From: Qipengyuania mesophila
GTDB taxonomy: Bacteria; Pseudomonadota; Alphaproteobacteria; Sphingomonadales; Sphingomonadaceae
Direction of reading: 5' to 3'
DNA length: 64,000 nt
Assembly: GCF_019711655.1 (NCBI RefSeq)
Contig: NZ_JAIGNU010000001.1
Location: 1,707,501-1,771,500, forward strand
Below are positions 9,254 to 17,427 of the stretch, piece by piece. A model generated the notes under the pieces. It had not been told where the DNA came from. It made no database searches and was given only the letters and a program-made list of their open reading frames with translations. The position numbers and the translations under genes were made by a program. The first letter of the stretch is position 1; each line of letters begins with the position of its first letter.

Positions 9254-10144
9254 ATGCCCAAGGCGCAGGCTAACGGGATCGAAATTCACTATGAGGAGCA
9301 CGGCGACCCGAACGCGCCGCCGATGCTGCTGATCATGGGCTTCGGCGCGCAGCTGACGCTGTGGCCCGACGAGCTGGTCGAGGCGCTCGCCGCGCACGGC
9401 TTCCGCGTCATCCGCTACGACAATCGCGACATCGGCCTCAGCCACAAGTTCGACGGGGTCAAGGCGCCGGGGCTGGTCAAGCTGACGCTCCTGTCGAAGA
9501 TCGGCCTCACACCCAAGGTGCCCTATACGCTGGCCGACATGGCGGATGACGGGGCGGGCCTGCTCGACGCGCTGGGAATCGCCAAGGCGCATATCGTCGG
9601 CGCGAGCATGGGCGGGATGATCGCGCAGCATTTCGCCGCGCGCCATGCCGACAAATGCCTCTCGCTGACCTCGATCTTCTCGACCACCGGTAATCCCAAG
9701 CTGCCTCCCGCCAAGCCCGAGGCGATGAAGGCGCTGGTGACGCGGCCCAAGAGCACCGAGGAGAAGGTGCTGGTCGATCATGGCGTGATGCTCGCCCGCA
9801 CGATCGGCTCGCCCGGCTATCCGGCGGAGGAAGAGCGCCTGCGCGAGCGGACCGCGGCGAGCGTGCGGCGCAGCTTCTATCCCGAGGGCCCGACGCGGCA
9901 CCTCTCGGCGATCGTCGCCGATGGCGATCGTCGCCCGATGCTGAAAGGGATATCGGTGCCGACGCTGGTGCTGCACGGCGAGGACGATCCGCTGGTCCCC
10001 TGCGAGGGCGGGCGCGACACCGCCGCCAGCATTCCCGGCGCCAAGCTCAAGACCATTCCCGGATGGGGGCACGACCTGCCGCTCGAGCTGGTCGACGAAC
10101 TGGCCGCGACCATCGCCGAGCATGCCAAGGAAAGCGCCGCCTAG
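9254..10144 (+). CDS. Alpha/beta hydrolase
   Basis: 296 aa. The nucleophile elbow GASMGG places the catalytic serine at about residue 118, with HGEDDPLVP carrying the acid and GWGHDLP the histidine near the C-terminus. The oxyanion strand LLIMGFG precedes it. The substrate is unknown; the family includes esterases and haloperoxidase-like proteins. ATG at 9254 is preferred over ATG at 9164 because GGGAGGAAGG lies directly upstream. Confidence 0.88.
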   Translation: MPKAQANGIEIHYEEHGDPNAPPMLLIMGFGAQLTLWPDELVEALAAHGFRVIRYDNRDIGLSHKFDGVKAPGLVKLTLLSKIGLTPKVPYTLADMADDGAGLLDALGIAKAHIVGASMGGMIAQHFAARHADKCLSLTSIFSTTGNPKLPPAKPEAMKALVTRPKSTEEKVLVDHGVMLARTIGSPGYPAEEERLRERTAASVRRSFYPEGPTRHLSAIVADGDRRPMLKGISVPTLVLHGEDDPLVPCEGGRDTAASIPGAKLKTIPGWGHDLPLELVDELAATIAEHAKESAA

Positions 10145-10547
10145 TTGTGCGTCACCCGCTCTTGGGCGCTTCTGTTCGACGAATGACACTCGTAGTTCGA
10201 CCGGTGGACGAACGGAAGTTGTGCAGCTGGGCGCAACTCTATCGAGTTTGTTTCTGACTGACGTACACTCCTGTCAGGCCTCTTTCCGCATTGCCCGGAC
10301 CGAAGCAATGAAGAGGTGGATCGACCCTTGCAGTCTTTCACAACGCCGTTCGAAAGAGCGATTTTGCCCCTTTGTTTGACACGATTCTTTCGTCCTATAG
10401 GATGGCAATCGATGGCGGGCCGCCGCAGCCGCCCGCTCTCGCGATCGACCACTGATCGTGCATCACGGGACTGCCGCTCGCCTTTTTCGGCGTGGCGGGA
10501 GGCGCGAAACTGCGGCCGATCATCTTTGCAACGGAAAGGATGATCCG
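10145..10547. other. Intergenic region, 403 bp
   Basis: No convincing gene is seen on either strand. It holds one promoter-like element near its right half (listed separately) and one GANTC site (10383-10387). The sequence is less GC-rich than the flanking genes. A small RNA cannot be excluded. Confidence 0.5.
10376..10403 (+). promoter_or_regulatory. Candidate sigma70-type promoter
   Basis: A perfect TTGACA (10376-10381) is followed after 16 bp by TAGGAT (10398-10403). It points at the TonB-like gene starting at 10548, which would have a leader of roughly 140 nt. Assigned by eye only. Confidence 0.35.
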
Positions 10548-11030
10548 ATGAAGCTCCCCCTCTTTGCCCTGGCCGCTGCGCTGTCGCTGACCGCGGTTCC
10601 CGCCACTTCGCAGGAGATTGTCGTCTCGGCGGATGCGGCCGCGCTCGATCTCGTCTCGCGCGATCTCGACCGCAACCTCCTGCGCGCCGAATGGCCCCGC
10701 TCCAGCACCACCGGCGAAGGCCTGGTCATGGTGCGGTTCCACCGCGGTGCCGATGGCCGGCCGGCGGAGGTGACTCTCTATCGCGCGTCCGGACGGCACG
10801 ATGTCGATCGTCTCGCCCTGCGCGCGGTCGCCGCGCTCGGTCGCTCCGCTCCGCTGCCCGCGTTCGGCGGGGTCGGGCAGGTCTACCAGGCCAATGTGAT
10901 CCTCGCCAACAGCGGCCAGGCGCACGCCGCGCTCCATGGGCAGCTGACGCGGCTCGAACAGGCCCGGCTGGCCGACCCGCGCGAGCGCTCGGTCCTGGCT
11001 TTCGGAGGAACGCCGCGCGACGCGGGCTAG
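10548..11030 (+). CDS. Exported TonB C-terminal domain-like protein
   Basis: 160 aa with a Sec signal peptide (MKLPLFALAAALSLTAVPATS) and a domain resembling the TonB C-terminal fold: GLVMVRFHRGADGRPAEVTL, then VDRLALRAVAALGRSAPLPA. There is no N-terminal membrane anchor or proline-rich spacer, so it is a periplasmic TonB-like protein rather than an energy transducer. ATG at 10548 follows GGAAAGGATG. Upstream in-frame codons lack the signal peptide context. Confidence 0.7.
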   Translation: MKLPLFALAAALSLTAVPATSQEIVVSADAAALDLVSRDLDRNLLRAEWPRSSTTGEGLVMVRFHRGADGRPAEVTLYRASGRHDVDRLALRAVAALGRSAPLPAFGGVGQVYQANVILANSGQAHAALHGQLTRLEQARLADPRERSVLAFGGTPRDAG

Positions 11031-11588
11031 TACCGCCGAGTCCATTCCCCTTCGGCGGTGTCGCTGGCCGCGCTGCGGGCGGCGGCGGCATCGTCGGAGG
11101 CTCTGCGAGGGCACTGCGCACGCGCCGCACGATTCCAAAATTGCGCATTCGGATTCGATTGAATCTCAAGCCGGTTAGATCGTTTTTGCCCGCAAAATTT
11201 TTTTCCCAGATTCATTTTGCCCCTTGCGTTCGCCGCGAGTCCAGCTTGGTCCACGCGTCGCGGCGTTGCAGCAAGATAAGGCACTGCGCCAATGAGCCGG
11301 TTCGGGGCGTTAAATCGGAATTGACCCTCTTGCGCTCGAATCGTGCCTGATTCAGTATCTAGTAGTCGGGCTACCGGGGGTACCCACAAGACCTAGCTAT
11401 CGGCGGCTCGCTCCCCATATCGGGATCGGGCCGCGATCGCGGCGGGACTGTGGAGAAGAGGGGATAAGTTTTCGCCCCGGAAGCGCACAAAATTGCTAGG
11501 TGGGATCGCTGTCCCGCCGACTCGAACACAAGCGGAACACCGGCGCGCGGGAAACCCGCGCACAAAACTGGAAAAGGCGGGGCACACG
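11031..11588. promoter_or_regulatory. nrdA upstream region rich in GANTC sites
   Basis: 558 bp without a gene. Between 11038 and 11523 there are nine GANTC pentamers, at 11038, 11131, 11152, 11161, 11209, 11237, 11338, 11349 and 11519. About 1.5 would be expected at 65% GC. The sites at 11152 and 11161 form an inverted pair (GATTC-4 nt-GAATC). GANTC is the CcrM methylation site of alphaproteobacteria. The run GGGGATAA (11460-11467; TTATCCCC on the other strand) and TGTGGAGAA (11449-11457) resemble weak DnaA boxes. I infer cell-cycle-linked control of nrdA. Confidence 0.6.
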
Positions 11589-13610
11589 ATGGATTTCAAG
11601 AGCGGGGACGACACGGCGATGACACTGGATATCGATACCCACGACAGTGCCCCCGAGCCCACCACGCAGACAAAGGCGGTCGCCATGGACAAGACGGACA
11701 CAGGCAGCGAAGGACTGGTCGCGAAGGCCGCGGGCGAAGCGCTCGCAGGTGCGGTCGCGAATGCGGCTGCCGCAGCCGCCAAGGAAGACAGCAAGAAGGT
11801 GCTCGATCGCCGCTTCGACGTGAAGATCGACGAATCGCGCGATGCCCTGCTGACCGAATTCGGCAAGGAAACGCTGATCGACCGCTACCTGCTCCCGGGC
11901 GAGAAGTTCCAGGACCTGTTCGCCCGCGTCGCCGACTATTTCGCCGACGATCAGGAGCATGCCCAGCGGCTCTACGACTATATCTCGAAGCTGTGGTTCA
12001 TGCCCGCGACGCCCGTCCTGTCGAACGGCGGCACCACGCGCGGCCTGCCGATCTCGTGCTACCTCAACTCGGTTTCGGACAGCCTCGACGGGATCGTCGG
12101 AACCTGGAACGAGAATGTCTGGCTCGCCTCGAAGGGCGGCGGCATTGGCACCTATTGGGGCAATGTCCGCGGCATCGGCGAGCCCGTCGGCCTCAACGGC
12201 AAGACCAGCGGCATCATTCCCTTCGTCCGCGTGATGGACTCGCTGACGCTCGCGATCAGCCAGGGCAGCCTACGCCGCGGTTCGGCCGCCTGCTACATCG
12301 ATGTCACCCATCCCGAGATCGAGGAATTCCTCGAGATCCGCAAACCCTCGGGCGACTTCAACCGCAAGGCGCTGAACCTGCACCACGGCGTCCTGGTGAC
12401 CGACGCCTTCATGGAAGCGGTCCGCAACGGCGAGGAATTCGACCTCGTCAGCCCCAAGGACGGCAGCGTGCGCAAGACGGTCGATGCGCGCAGCCTGTTC
12501 CAGAAGCTGGTCGAAACCCGCCTCGCCACGGGCGAGCCCTATATCGTCTTCTCCGACACGGTGAACCGGATGATGCCCAAGCATCACCGCGAGCTCGGCC
12601 TCAAGGTCTCGACCTCGAACCTGTGCGCCGAGATCACCCTGCCGACCGGCATCGACCACCTCGGCAACGATCGCACCGCGGTGTGCTGCCTGTCCTCGCT
12701 CAATCTCGAGAAGTGGGACGAGTGGAACAGCGACAAGACCTTCGTCGAGGACGTCATGCGCTTCCTCGACAACGTCCTGCAGGACTATATCGATCGCGCG
12801 CCCGACGAGATGGCCCGCGCCAAGTATTCGGCGATGCGCGAGCGCAGCGTCGGCATGGGCGTGATGGGCTTCCACTCCTTCCTCCAGATGAAGGGCATCG
12901 GCTTCGAAAGCCCGATGGCCAAGGTCTGGAACCTCAAGATGTTCAAGCACATCAGCGCCAAGGCCGAAGAGGCTTCGCTGGTGCTGGCGCAGGAACGCGG
13001 GCCCTGCCCCGACGCCGCCGAAACCGGCGCAATGGAGCGCTTCAGCTGCAAGATGGCGATCGCGCCGACCGCGTCGATCTCGATCATCTGCGGCGGCACC
13101 AGCGCCTGCATCGAGCCGATCCCGGCCAATATCTACACCCACAAGACGCTCTCGGGCAGCTTCGTGGTCAAGAACCCCTATCTCGAGAAGCTGCTCGACA
13201 AGAAGAGCAAGAACTCGACCAATGTGTGGAACTCGATCCTCGAGAAGGGCGGCAGCGTCCAGCATCTCGACTTCCTCACGCCCGAGGAAAAGGCGACCTA
13301 CAAGACCAGCTTCGAGATCGACCAGCGCTGGCTGCTCGAATTCGCCGCCGATCGCGCGCCCTTCATCGACCAGGCGCAGAGCCTCAACCTCTTCATCCCG
13401 GCCGATGTCGACAAGTGGGACCTGATGATGCTGCACTTCCAGGCGTGGGAGAAGGGCATCAAGTCGCTCTATTACCTCCGCTCGAAGAGCGTTCAGCGCG
13501 CGGGCTTCGCCGGCGGGGTCGAGGCGGACAACACCGCCGACGCGGCGAAATACGAACTCGCCGCGGGCGCTGAGCAGACCGATTACGAGGAATGCCTCGC
13601 CTGCCAGTAA
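11589..13610 (+). CDS. nrdA: Class I ribonucleotide reductase alpha subunit
   Basis: 673 aa; reduces ribonucleoside diphosphates to deoxyribonucleotides with NrdB. The redox cysteines sit in ISCYLNSV (about residue 157) and AVCCLSS (about 366), the catalytic NLCAE at about 344-348, and the thioredoxin-reducible tail ends in CLACQ. The first ~90 residues are alanine-rich and low in complexity. I see no ATP-cone there, so activity-site allostery by dATP may be absent. ATG at 11589 was chosen; ATG at 11493 would add a non-conserved stretch. nrdB follows 0.8 kb downstream, across a reverse-strand gene. Confidence 0.95.
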   Translation: MDFKSGDDTAMTLDIDTHDSAPEPTTQTKAVAMDKTDTGSEGLVAKAAGEALAGAVANAAAAAAKEDSKKVLDRRFDVKIDESRDALLTEFGKETLIDRYLLPGEKFQDLFARVADYFADDQEHAQRLYDYISKLWFMPATPVLSNGGTTRGLPISCYLNSVSDSLDGIVGTWNENVWLASKGGGIGTYWGNVRGIGEPVGLNGKTSGIIPFVRVMDSLTLAISQGSLRRGSAACYIDVTHPEIEEFLEIRKPSGDFNRKALNLHHGVLVTDAFMEAVRNGEEFDLVSPKDGSVRKTVDARSLFQKLVETRLATGEPYIVFSDTVNRMMPKHHRELGLKVSTSNLCAEITLPTGIDHLGNDRTAVCCLSSLNLEKWDEWNSDKTFVEDVMRFLDNVLQDYIDRAPDEMARAKYSAMRERSVGMGVMGFHSFLQMKGIGFESPMAKVWNLKMFKHISAKAEEASLVLAQERGPCPDAAETGAMERFSCKMAIAPTASISIICGGTSACIEPIPANIYTHKTLSGSFVVKNPYLEKLLDKKSKNSTNVWNSILEKGGSVQHLDFLTPEEKATYKTSFEIDQRWLLEFAADRAPFIDQAQSLNLFIPADVDKWDLMMLHFQAWEKGIKSLYYLRSKSVQRAGFAGGVEADNTADAAKYELAAGAEQTDYEECLACQ

Positions 13611-13627
13611 GCGCCGGCGGACATGCG

Positions 13628-13665
13628 AAAAGCCCCGCTCTCCGGTGTGGAGGGCGGGGCTTTTT
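13628..13665. terminator. Rho-independent terminator, bidirectional
   Basis: Stem AAAAGCCCCGC (13628-13638) pairs with GCGGGGCTTTTT (13654-13665) around a 15-nt loop. It lies between the convergent nrdA and DUF2171 genes and has A and T runs on both sides, so it can serve both. Confidence 0.85.
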
Positions 13666-13695
13666 CATGGCCGGAACCTGTCCGGCGCGTCGGGG

Positions 13696-13938
13696 TCAGG
13701 CCGCTTCGGTGGCCTTGGTGCCCAGACCGTCGGGGATGCGGGCGCTTTCCTTCAGGTAGATGCGATTGTCGTCGATTGTCTCGACGTCGTCGATCTTGAG
13801 GAAATGGTGGATGTCGTCCGCGCTGTCCGACTTGGTCAGCTTGATCGCGTCGCCATCGACTTCGTCGACGGTGCCGACATGCTGGCCCTTGCAGTCTGCG
13901 ACTTCCATGTGTTCCTTGATGCGAATCTTCTCGAACAT
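13696..13938 (-). CDS. DUF2171 domain protein
   Basis: 80 aa, acidic. It matches the DUF2171 pattern: an N-terminal KIRIKEHMEVADCKGQHVGTVDEV segment and a central HHFLKIDDVE. These are small PRC-barrel-like proteins of unknown function. AGGGGAAT precedes the ATG. It is encoded against the nrd genes and splits them. Confidence 0.75.
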   Translation of the reverse strand: MFEKIRIKEHMEVADCKGQHVGTVDEVDGDAIKLTKSDSADDIHHFLKIDDVETIDDNRIYLKESARIPDGLGTKATEAA

Positions 13939-14435
13939 AGAGATTCCCCTTTGTTTTGCGTTGCTTACACCTGATCAACGGGTCGCACCGGCAATCGGTC
14001 CACGCCTCGTCGAGGCTGAGGCACCGTCCATGGTGGGAGCGGTGTGAGCGCGTAGACAGGGCCCTCCAGCCCTCAAGCAGCGAAGCGGTAGGGGGACCAA
14101 GAAAGTGACGCCCCGCCCTCGGTGGAGGAGCGGGGCGCCGGGGTTCGCGGACATCGCCCGCAATGAGGGGAAACCGGACGATGCCGCTGTTCCCCGAACT
14201 GGCCGCGCGAGTCCCCGGTGTCGGGCCGACACGCGCGCGAAAAATCCATTCATTGCCATAACGCTGTCGATCGCCGCCGCGTTCCGCGGTTCGTCGCAAA
14301 GCCGCGGCGGCGGGGCGCGCGGGCGATCCCCATCTTATCCCCGCCGAATCATTCCCGCTTGCCTTCGATTCCGGGCTCTGATTCACTATATGAGTCGCTC
14401 GCGCCCAGACCACGCCAGAATCCGGAGACCACAAG
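13939..14435. promoter_or_regulatory. nrdB upstream region with a GANTC cluster
   Basis: 497 bp with no convincing gene. The last 90 bp before nrdB hold five GANTC sites in 77 bp (14346, 14367, 14380, 14392, 14418), against about 0.25 expected. TTATCCCC (14335-14342) lies just upstream and also occurs, inverted, before nrdA. TCACTATATG between two GANTC sites resembles one half of an NrdR box, but the other half is poor. A GC-rich hairpin (14109-14116 with 14130-14137) lacks a T run. Confidence 0.6.
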
Positions 14436-15497
14436 ATGTCGTTGCTCGAAGCCCGCAAGACCTACAAGCCCTTCGAGTACCCCTGGGCCTACGACTTCTG
14501 GAAGCGCCAGCAGCAGATCCACTGGATGCCCGAGGAAGTGCCGCTGGGCGAGGACTGCCGCGACTGGGCGCAGAAGATCACCGAGCACGAGCGCAACCTG
14601 CTCACCCAGATCTTCCGCTTCTTCACCCAGGCCGACGTCGAGGTGCAGGATTGCTACCACGACAAATACGGCCGCGTGTTCAAGCCGACCGAGATCAAGA
14701 TGATGCTCACCGCCTTCTCCAACATGGAGACGGTGCACATCGCCGCCTATTCGCACCTGCTCGACACGATCGGCATGCCCGAGAGCGAATATTCGGCCTT
14801 CCTCGAATATGAGGAAATGAAGGACAAGCACGATTATTTGCAGGTCTTCGGGGTCGACACCGACGAGGATATCGCGCGCACGCTCGCGGCCTTCGGCGGC
14901 TTTACCGAGGGCATGCAGCTCTTCGCCAGCTTCGCCATGCTGATGAACTTCCCGCGCTTCAACAAGATGAAGGGCATGGGCCAGATCGTCAGCTGGTCGG
15001 TGCGCGACGAAAGCCTCCACTGCGAAGGCATCATCCGCCTGTTCCACGAATTCGTGCGCGAGCGCGATTGCTACACCAAGGCGGTCAAGGAAGACATCAT
15101 CGACATCTGCCAGAAGTCGGTGCGGCTGGAAGACAATTTCATCGACCTCGCCTTCGAAATGGGCCCGGTCAGCGGCATGACCGCGAAGGAAATCAAGAAG
15201 TACATCCGCTACATCGCCGACTGGCGGCTGGGCCAACTCGGCCTCCAGCCGATCTACATGGTCGACGACCACCCGCTGCCCTGGCTCGCCCCGCTCCTGA
15301 ACGGCGTCGAGCACGCCAACTTCTTCGAAACGCGCGCGACCGAATATTCGAAGGGCGCGACCAAGGGCGACTGGAACACCGTGTGGTCGAGCTTCGACAA
15401 GCGCAACAAGGCCAAGGCCGCGAACGAGGAAAGCGCCGACGAGGACGACGGCCCGGGCCTGTTCGGGGATGAAAGCGGAGCGCAAGCGGCGGAGTAG
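14436..15497 (+). CDS. nrdB: Class I ribonucleotide reductase beta subunit
   Basis: 353 aa; holds the di-iron/tyrosyl radical cofactor that starts catalysis in NrdA. The ligand set is complete: Asp67, Glu98, His101, Glu158, Glu192 and His195, with the radical Tyr105 in the E-x2-H-x3-Y pattern. The last ~25 residues are acidic and end in the family-type tail. It has its own upstream region rather than being co-transcribed directly with nrdA. Confidence 0.95.
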   Translation: MSLLEARKTYKPFEYPWAYDFWKRQQQIHWMPEEVPLGEDCRDWAQKITEHERNLLTQIFRFFTQADVEVQDCYHDKYGRVFKPTEIKMMLTAFSNMETVHIAAYSHLLDTIGMPESEYSAFLEYEEMKDKHDYLQVFGVDTDEDIARTLAAFGGFTEGMQLFASFAMLMNFPRFNKMKGMGQIVSWSVRDESLHCEGIIRLFHEFVRERDCYTKAVKEDIIDICQKSVRLEDNFIDLAFEMGPVSGMTAKEIKKYIRYIADWRLGQLGLQPIYMVDDHPLPWLAPLLNGVEHANFFETRATEYSKGATKGDWNTVWSSFDKRNKAKAANEESADEDDGPGLFGDESGAQAAE

Positions 15498-15568
15498 GGT
15501 TCCCAATTCACCCCTCCTATGGACACCAATTGTTCTCCGGGCTAGATTTGGGTTTCAGGAGACTCGAA

Positions 15569-15787
15569 ATGGACACGCTCCCAGAACATCAACTTGGTGC
15601 TCTCTTTCGCGAATGTGATCGCTGCGGTGGCTCGGGCACTTTCTCCGAGTTTGAAAAGCGCGGGTCGAGCATGAGTTGGTCTCAAGGCCCGTGTCCTGAC
15701 TGCAAAAGCATTGGTGCCATACCAACACTGCAAGGTCAGCGAATATTGGATCTGGTACGCCGTTGGAGACAGGCGGGGCGTTTGTAA
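15569..15787 (+). CDS. Small double-CxxC protein upstream of the TIR gene
   Basis: 72 aa with CDRCGGSG (a DnaJ-type CxxCxGxG half-finger) and CPDC about 30 residues on, so it probably binds one zinc. The C-terminus is basic and helical (ILDLVRRWRQAGRL). ATG at 15569 follows CAGGAGACT. Its stop is 1 nt before the TIR start, so the two are probably translationally coupled. I do not recognise a named family. Confidence 0.65.
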   Translation: MDTLPEHQLGALFRECDRCGGSGTFSEFEKRGSSMSWSQGPCPDCKSIGAIPTLQGQRILDLVRRWRQAGRL

Positions 15788-15788
15788 A

Positions 15789-16727
15789 ATGTCCGCAAAA
15801 GCATTCATTTCGTATTCTCATGCCGATGAAGCGCATATTGAGCGCCTTCATAAACATCTTGCCCAAATGGAAAGAGACGGGACGCTTTCCGGTTGGTTTG
15901 ATCGAGAAATTCATGTCGGTGCTAATCTTGATCAAGATATCAGGAATGAGCTTTTATCTTCGGATATTTTTCTCGCGTGCGTTAGTCCAGATTATATCGC
16001 TTCCAACTATTGCTACGATAAGGAGCTAGAACTTGCTCTTGAACGTGAGCAGGCTGGGGAGCTGACTTTAGTGCCTATAATTCTTGAACCCTGCGAGTGG
16101 CTTCAGACCCCACTGAGCAAGTTCAAGGCGGCACCAAAAGATGGTAAACCCGTCTCGGAGTTTACCAATCCGAATGTGGCGTTTCTCGATGTTGTCTCGG
16201 AAATTCGTCGCCTCTGTGAGGCTCGAGTACCGAAAGTCGAATTTAAGTCAGAGCTCCCACCAATCACCTCATCTGAAGACAATTCAACTTCGCGTTACCG
16301 TGTGAAAAGGGAGTTCGACCCGCTTCACAAGCGAGACTTTGCTGAAAAATCCTTCAATGACATATATTCATTCTTCGAATCATCTGTGAGTGAGCTGCGC
16401 TCGGTGCCGGATGTGGAGGCACGATTAAGTCGAACCTCTGAAAGTCATTTTTCCTGCACTGTTATCAATCGCGGCATATCGCGTGGTTTTGAGACCCTTC
16501 ACGTAAGACTTGGCGGCACGTGGGGGGGGATTGATATACTCTATGGAGAAGTAGATCAGAAAAACACCTCGCATGGTGGTTTTGGTGTCGGCTCTGACGA
16601 ATATCAATTATTTCTGACGAGTGGGATGTTCGAGTATCGAAGGAACGACAAGAAGCTAACTGCTCGGGAGGCCGCTCAAAAGCTTTGGGACGATTTGCTT
16701 AGTCGAGTAGGAATTGGATATGCCTGA
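15789..16727 (+). CDS. TIR domain protein
   Basis: 312 aa. Residues 1-130 form a TIR domain: AFISYSHADE (strand A/box 1), the WFDREI segment, SDIFLACVSPDYIASNYC, and Glu79 at the position of the catalytic glutamate of NAD-degrading TIRs. Residues 130-312 form a C-terminal region I do not recognise; it has a charged linker and a beta-rich part with LGGTWGGIDILYG. Bacterial TIR proteins often act as NADase effectors of anti-phage systems, which is an inference here. It is packed between two CxxC mini-proteins and overlaps the second by 8 nt. Confidence 0.85.
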   Translation: MSAKAFISYSHADEAHIERLHKHLAQMERDGTLSGWFDREIHVGANLDQDIRNELLSSDIFLACVSPDYIASNYCYDKELELALEREQAGELTLVPIILEPCEWLQTPLSKFKAAPKDGKPVSEFTNPNVAFLDVVSEIRRLCEARVPKVEFKSELPPITSSEDNSTSRYRVKREFDPLHKRDFAEKSFNDIYSFFESSVSELRSVPDVEARLSRTSESHFSCTVINRGISRGFETLHVRLGGTWGGIDILYGEVDQKNTSHGGFGVGSDEYQLFLTSGMFEYRRNDKKLTAREAAQKLWDDLLSRVGIGYA

Positions 16728-16878
16728 ACCCGCTGGATTTCGTTGTGAGGAATGTGGCCATGGTTTCATGACGCAGGTGCTAACCGCGGCTGAGCGCCAG
16801 AAGCTTCGCGATGAGAACAAGCGAGGGAGTCCGATCTCCTGTCCACAATGTGGCAGTTTCAAAGTCAATCGGGTCTAG
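16720..16878 (+). CDS. 52-aa zinc ribbon mini-protein after the TIR gene
   Basis: Starts inside the 3' end of the TIR gene (8-nt overlap) and runs 52 codons to TAG. It reads MPEPAGFRCEECGHGF, a short charged helix, then SCPQCGSFKVNRV: two CxxC pairs in a classic zinc-ribbon spacing. The overlap suggests translational coupling to the TIR protein. The function is unknown; a zinc-dependent partner or regulator of the TIR protein is conceivable. Confidence 0.65.
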   Translation: MPEPAGFRCEECGHGFMTQVLTAAERQKLRDENKRGSPISCPQCGSFKVNRV

Positions 16879-16899
16879 CAGGGCGTCAAAGGACAACTC

Positions 16900-16982
16900 C
16901 GAACACAGTCGAAGTCAGCTTTGATCGCAGCGAAGCGCTCGGTGATCATCGGCTCGAATTCGGTTTCGGTGAAGATATAGTC
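16900..16982 (-). pseudogene. Remnant of an SDR gene 3' end
   Basis: On the minus strand this piece reads YIFTETEFEPMITERFAAI followed by KADFD. It is the same as the C-terminus of the intact SDR at 19927-20772 (YIFTDTEFEPMIAERFAAI). The DNA at 16922-16980 matches 19971-20029 at 55 of 59 positions. The rest of the gene is absent, so it is a decayed or transposed fragment. Confidence 0.75.
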
Positions 16983-17064
16983 AGAACCAAGCCGCCGCTT
17001 AGCCGCCTAAGCCAAACTGTGCTATAAAACCGGCAGGGTCGCGATCCGGATGGGGAGAGCGACA

Positions 17065-17427
17065 GTGACGCAGGCAGATCTGCTTCTCGAATTACACGAA
17101 CGGCGACTTCGCGACGGCGACGTCATCTTGGCCATGTCCAGCGAAGTGGCGGCCGAAGAGTGGCGCATGGGCACCACGACCATGGGCTTTGCCGCGCTGG
17201 CCTTTGGCGCATTCGCGCTGTTTCTTTCGACCACCGGCGCGCTTCCCCCGGCCTATTTCGCCCTGGCCGCCATCGCGGGCTTCGTGGTCGCCATTTTCGG
17301 GGCGATGCGCCTCAGGGCGACGCTGGCGCGTTTCAAGGCCGGCATGCGCGCGCATGTCGAACGCTGGGAGAGTGCGGAAACGGAGCGCTATGCCGGTCCC
17401 GATGACGATACGGGAGAGCGGCCATGA
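17065..17427 (+). CDS. Small two-helix membrane protein
   Basis: 120 aa (GTG start) with a cytoplasmic helical N-terminus, two transmembrane segments (about 40-62 and 67-87) and a charged C-terminal tail. GTG at 17065 is preferred for its GGGGAG site 7 nt upstream; ATG at 17050 would add five residues. It overlaps the next gene by 4 nt (ATGA). I recognise no family. Confidence 0.6.
   Translation: MTQADLLLELHERRLRDGDVILAMSSEVAAEEWRMGTTTMGFAALAFGAFALFLSTTGALPPAYFALAAIAGFVVAIFGAMRLRATLARFKAGMRAHVERWESAETERYAGPDDDTGERP

Larger units (their letters stand above)
15498..16990. mobile_element. AT-richer TIR locus, probable acquired island
   Basis: The stretch between nrdB and the membrane-protein pair at 17.06 kb is visibly AT-richer, with codons such as ATA, TTA and AGA that are rare around it. 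It holds three tightly packed co-directional genes: a CxxC protein, a TIR protein and a zinc ribbon. A decayed SDR fragment lies at its right edge. There is no integrase or transposase and no obvious direct repeat at the ends. Acquisition is inferred from composition and the remnant. Confidence 0.5.

Noticed and set aside
14109..14137. GC hairpin as a terminator
   Set aside because: Stem is good but no T run follows on either strand.
13975..14259. 94-aa minus-strand frame before nrdB
   Set aside because: No ribosome site, no motif and atypical composition; the region is better read as regulatory.
14382..14398. NrdR box before nrdB
   Set aside because: Only one half-site resembles the consensus; no second box at the usual spacing was found.
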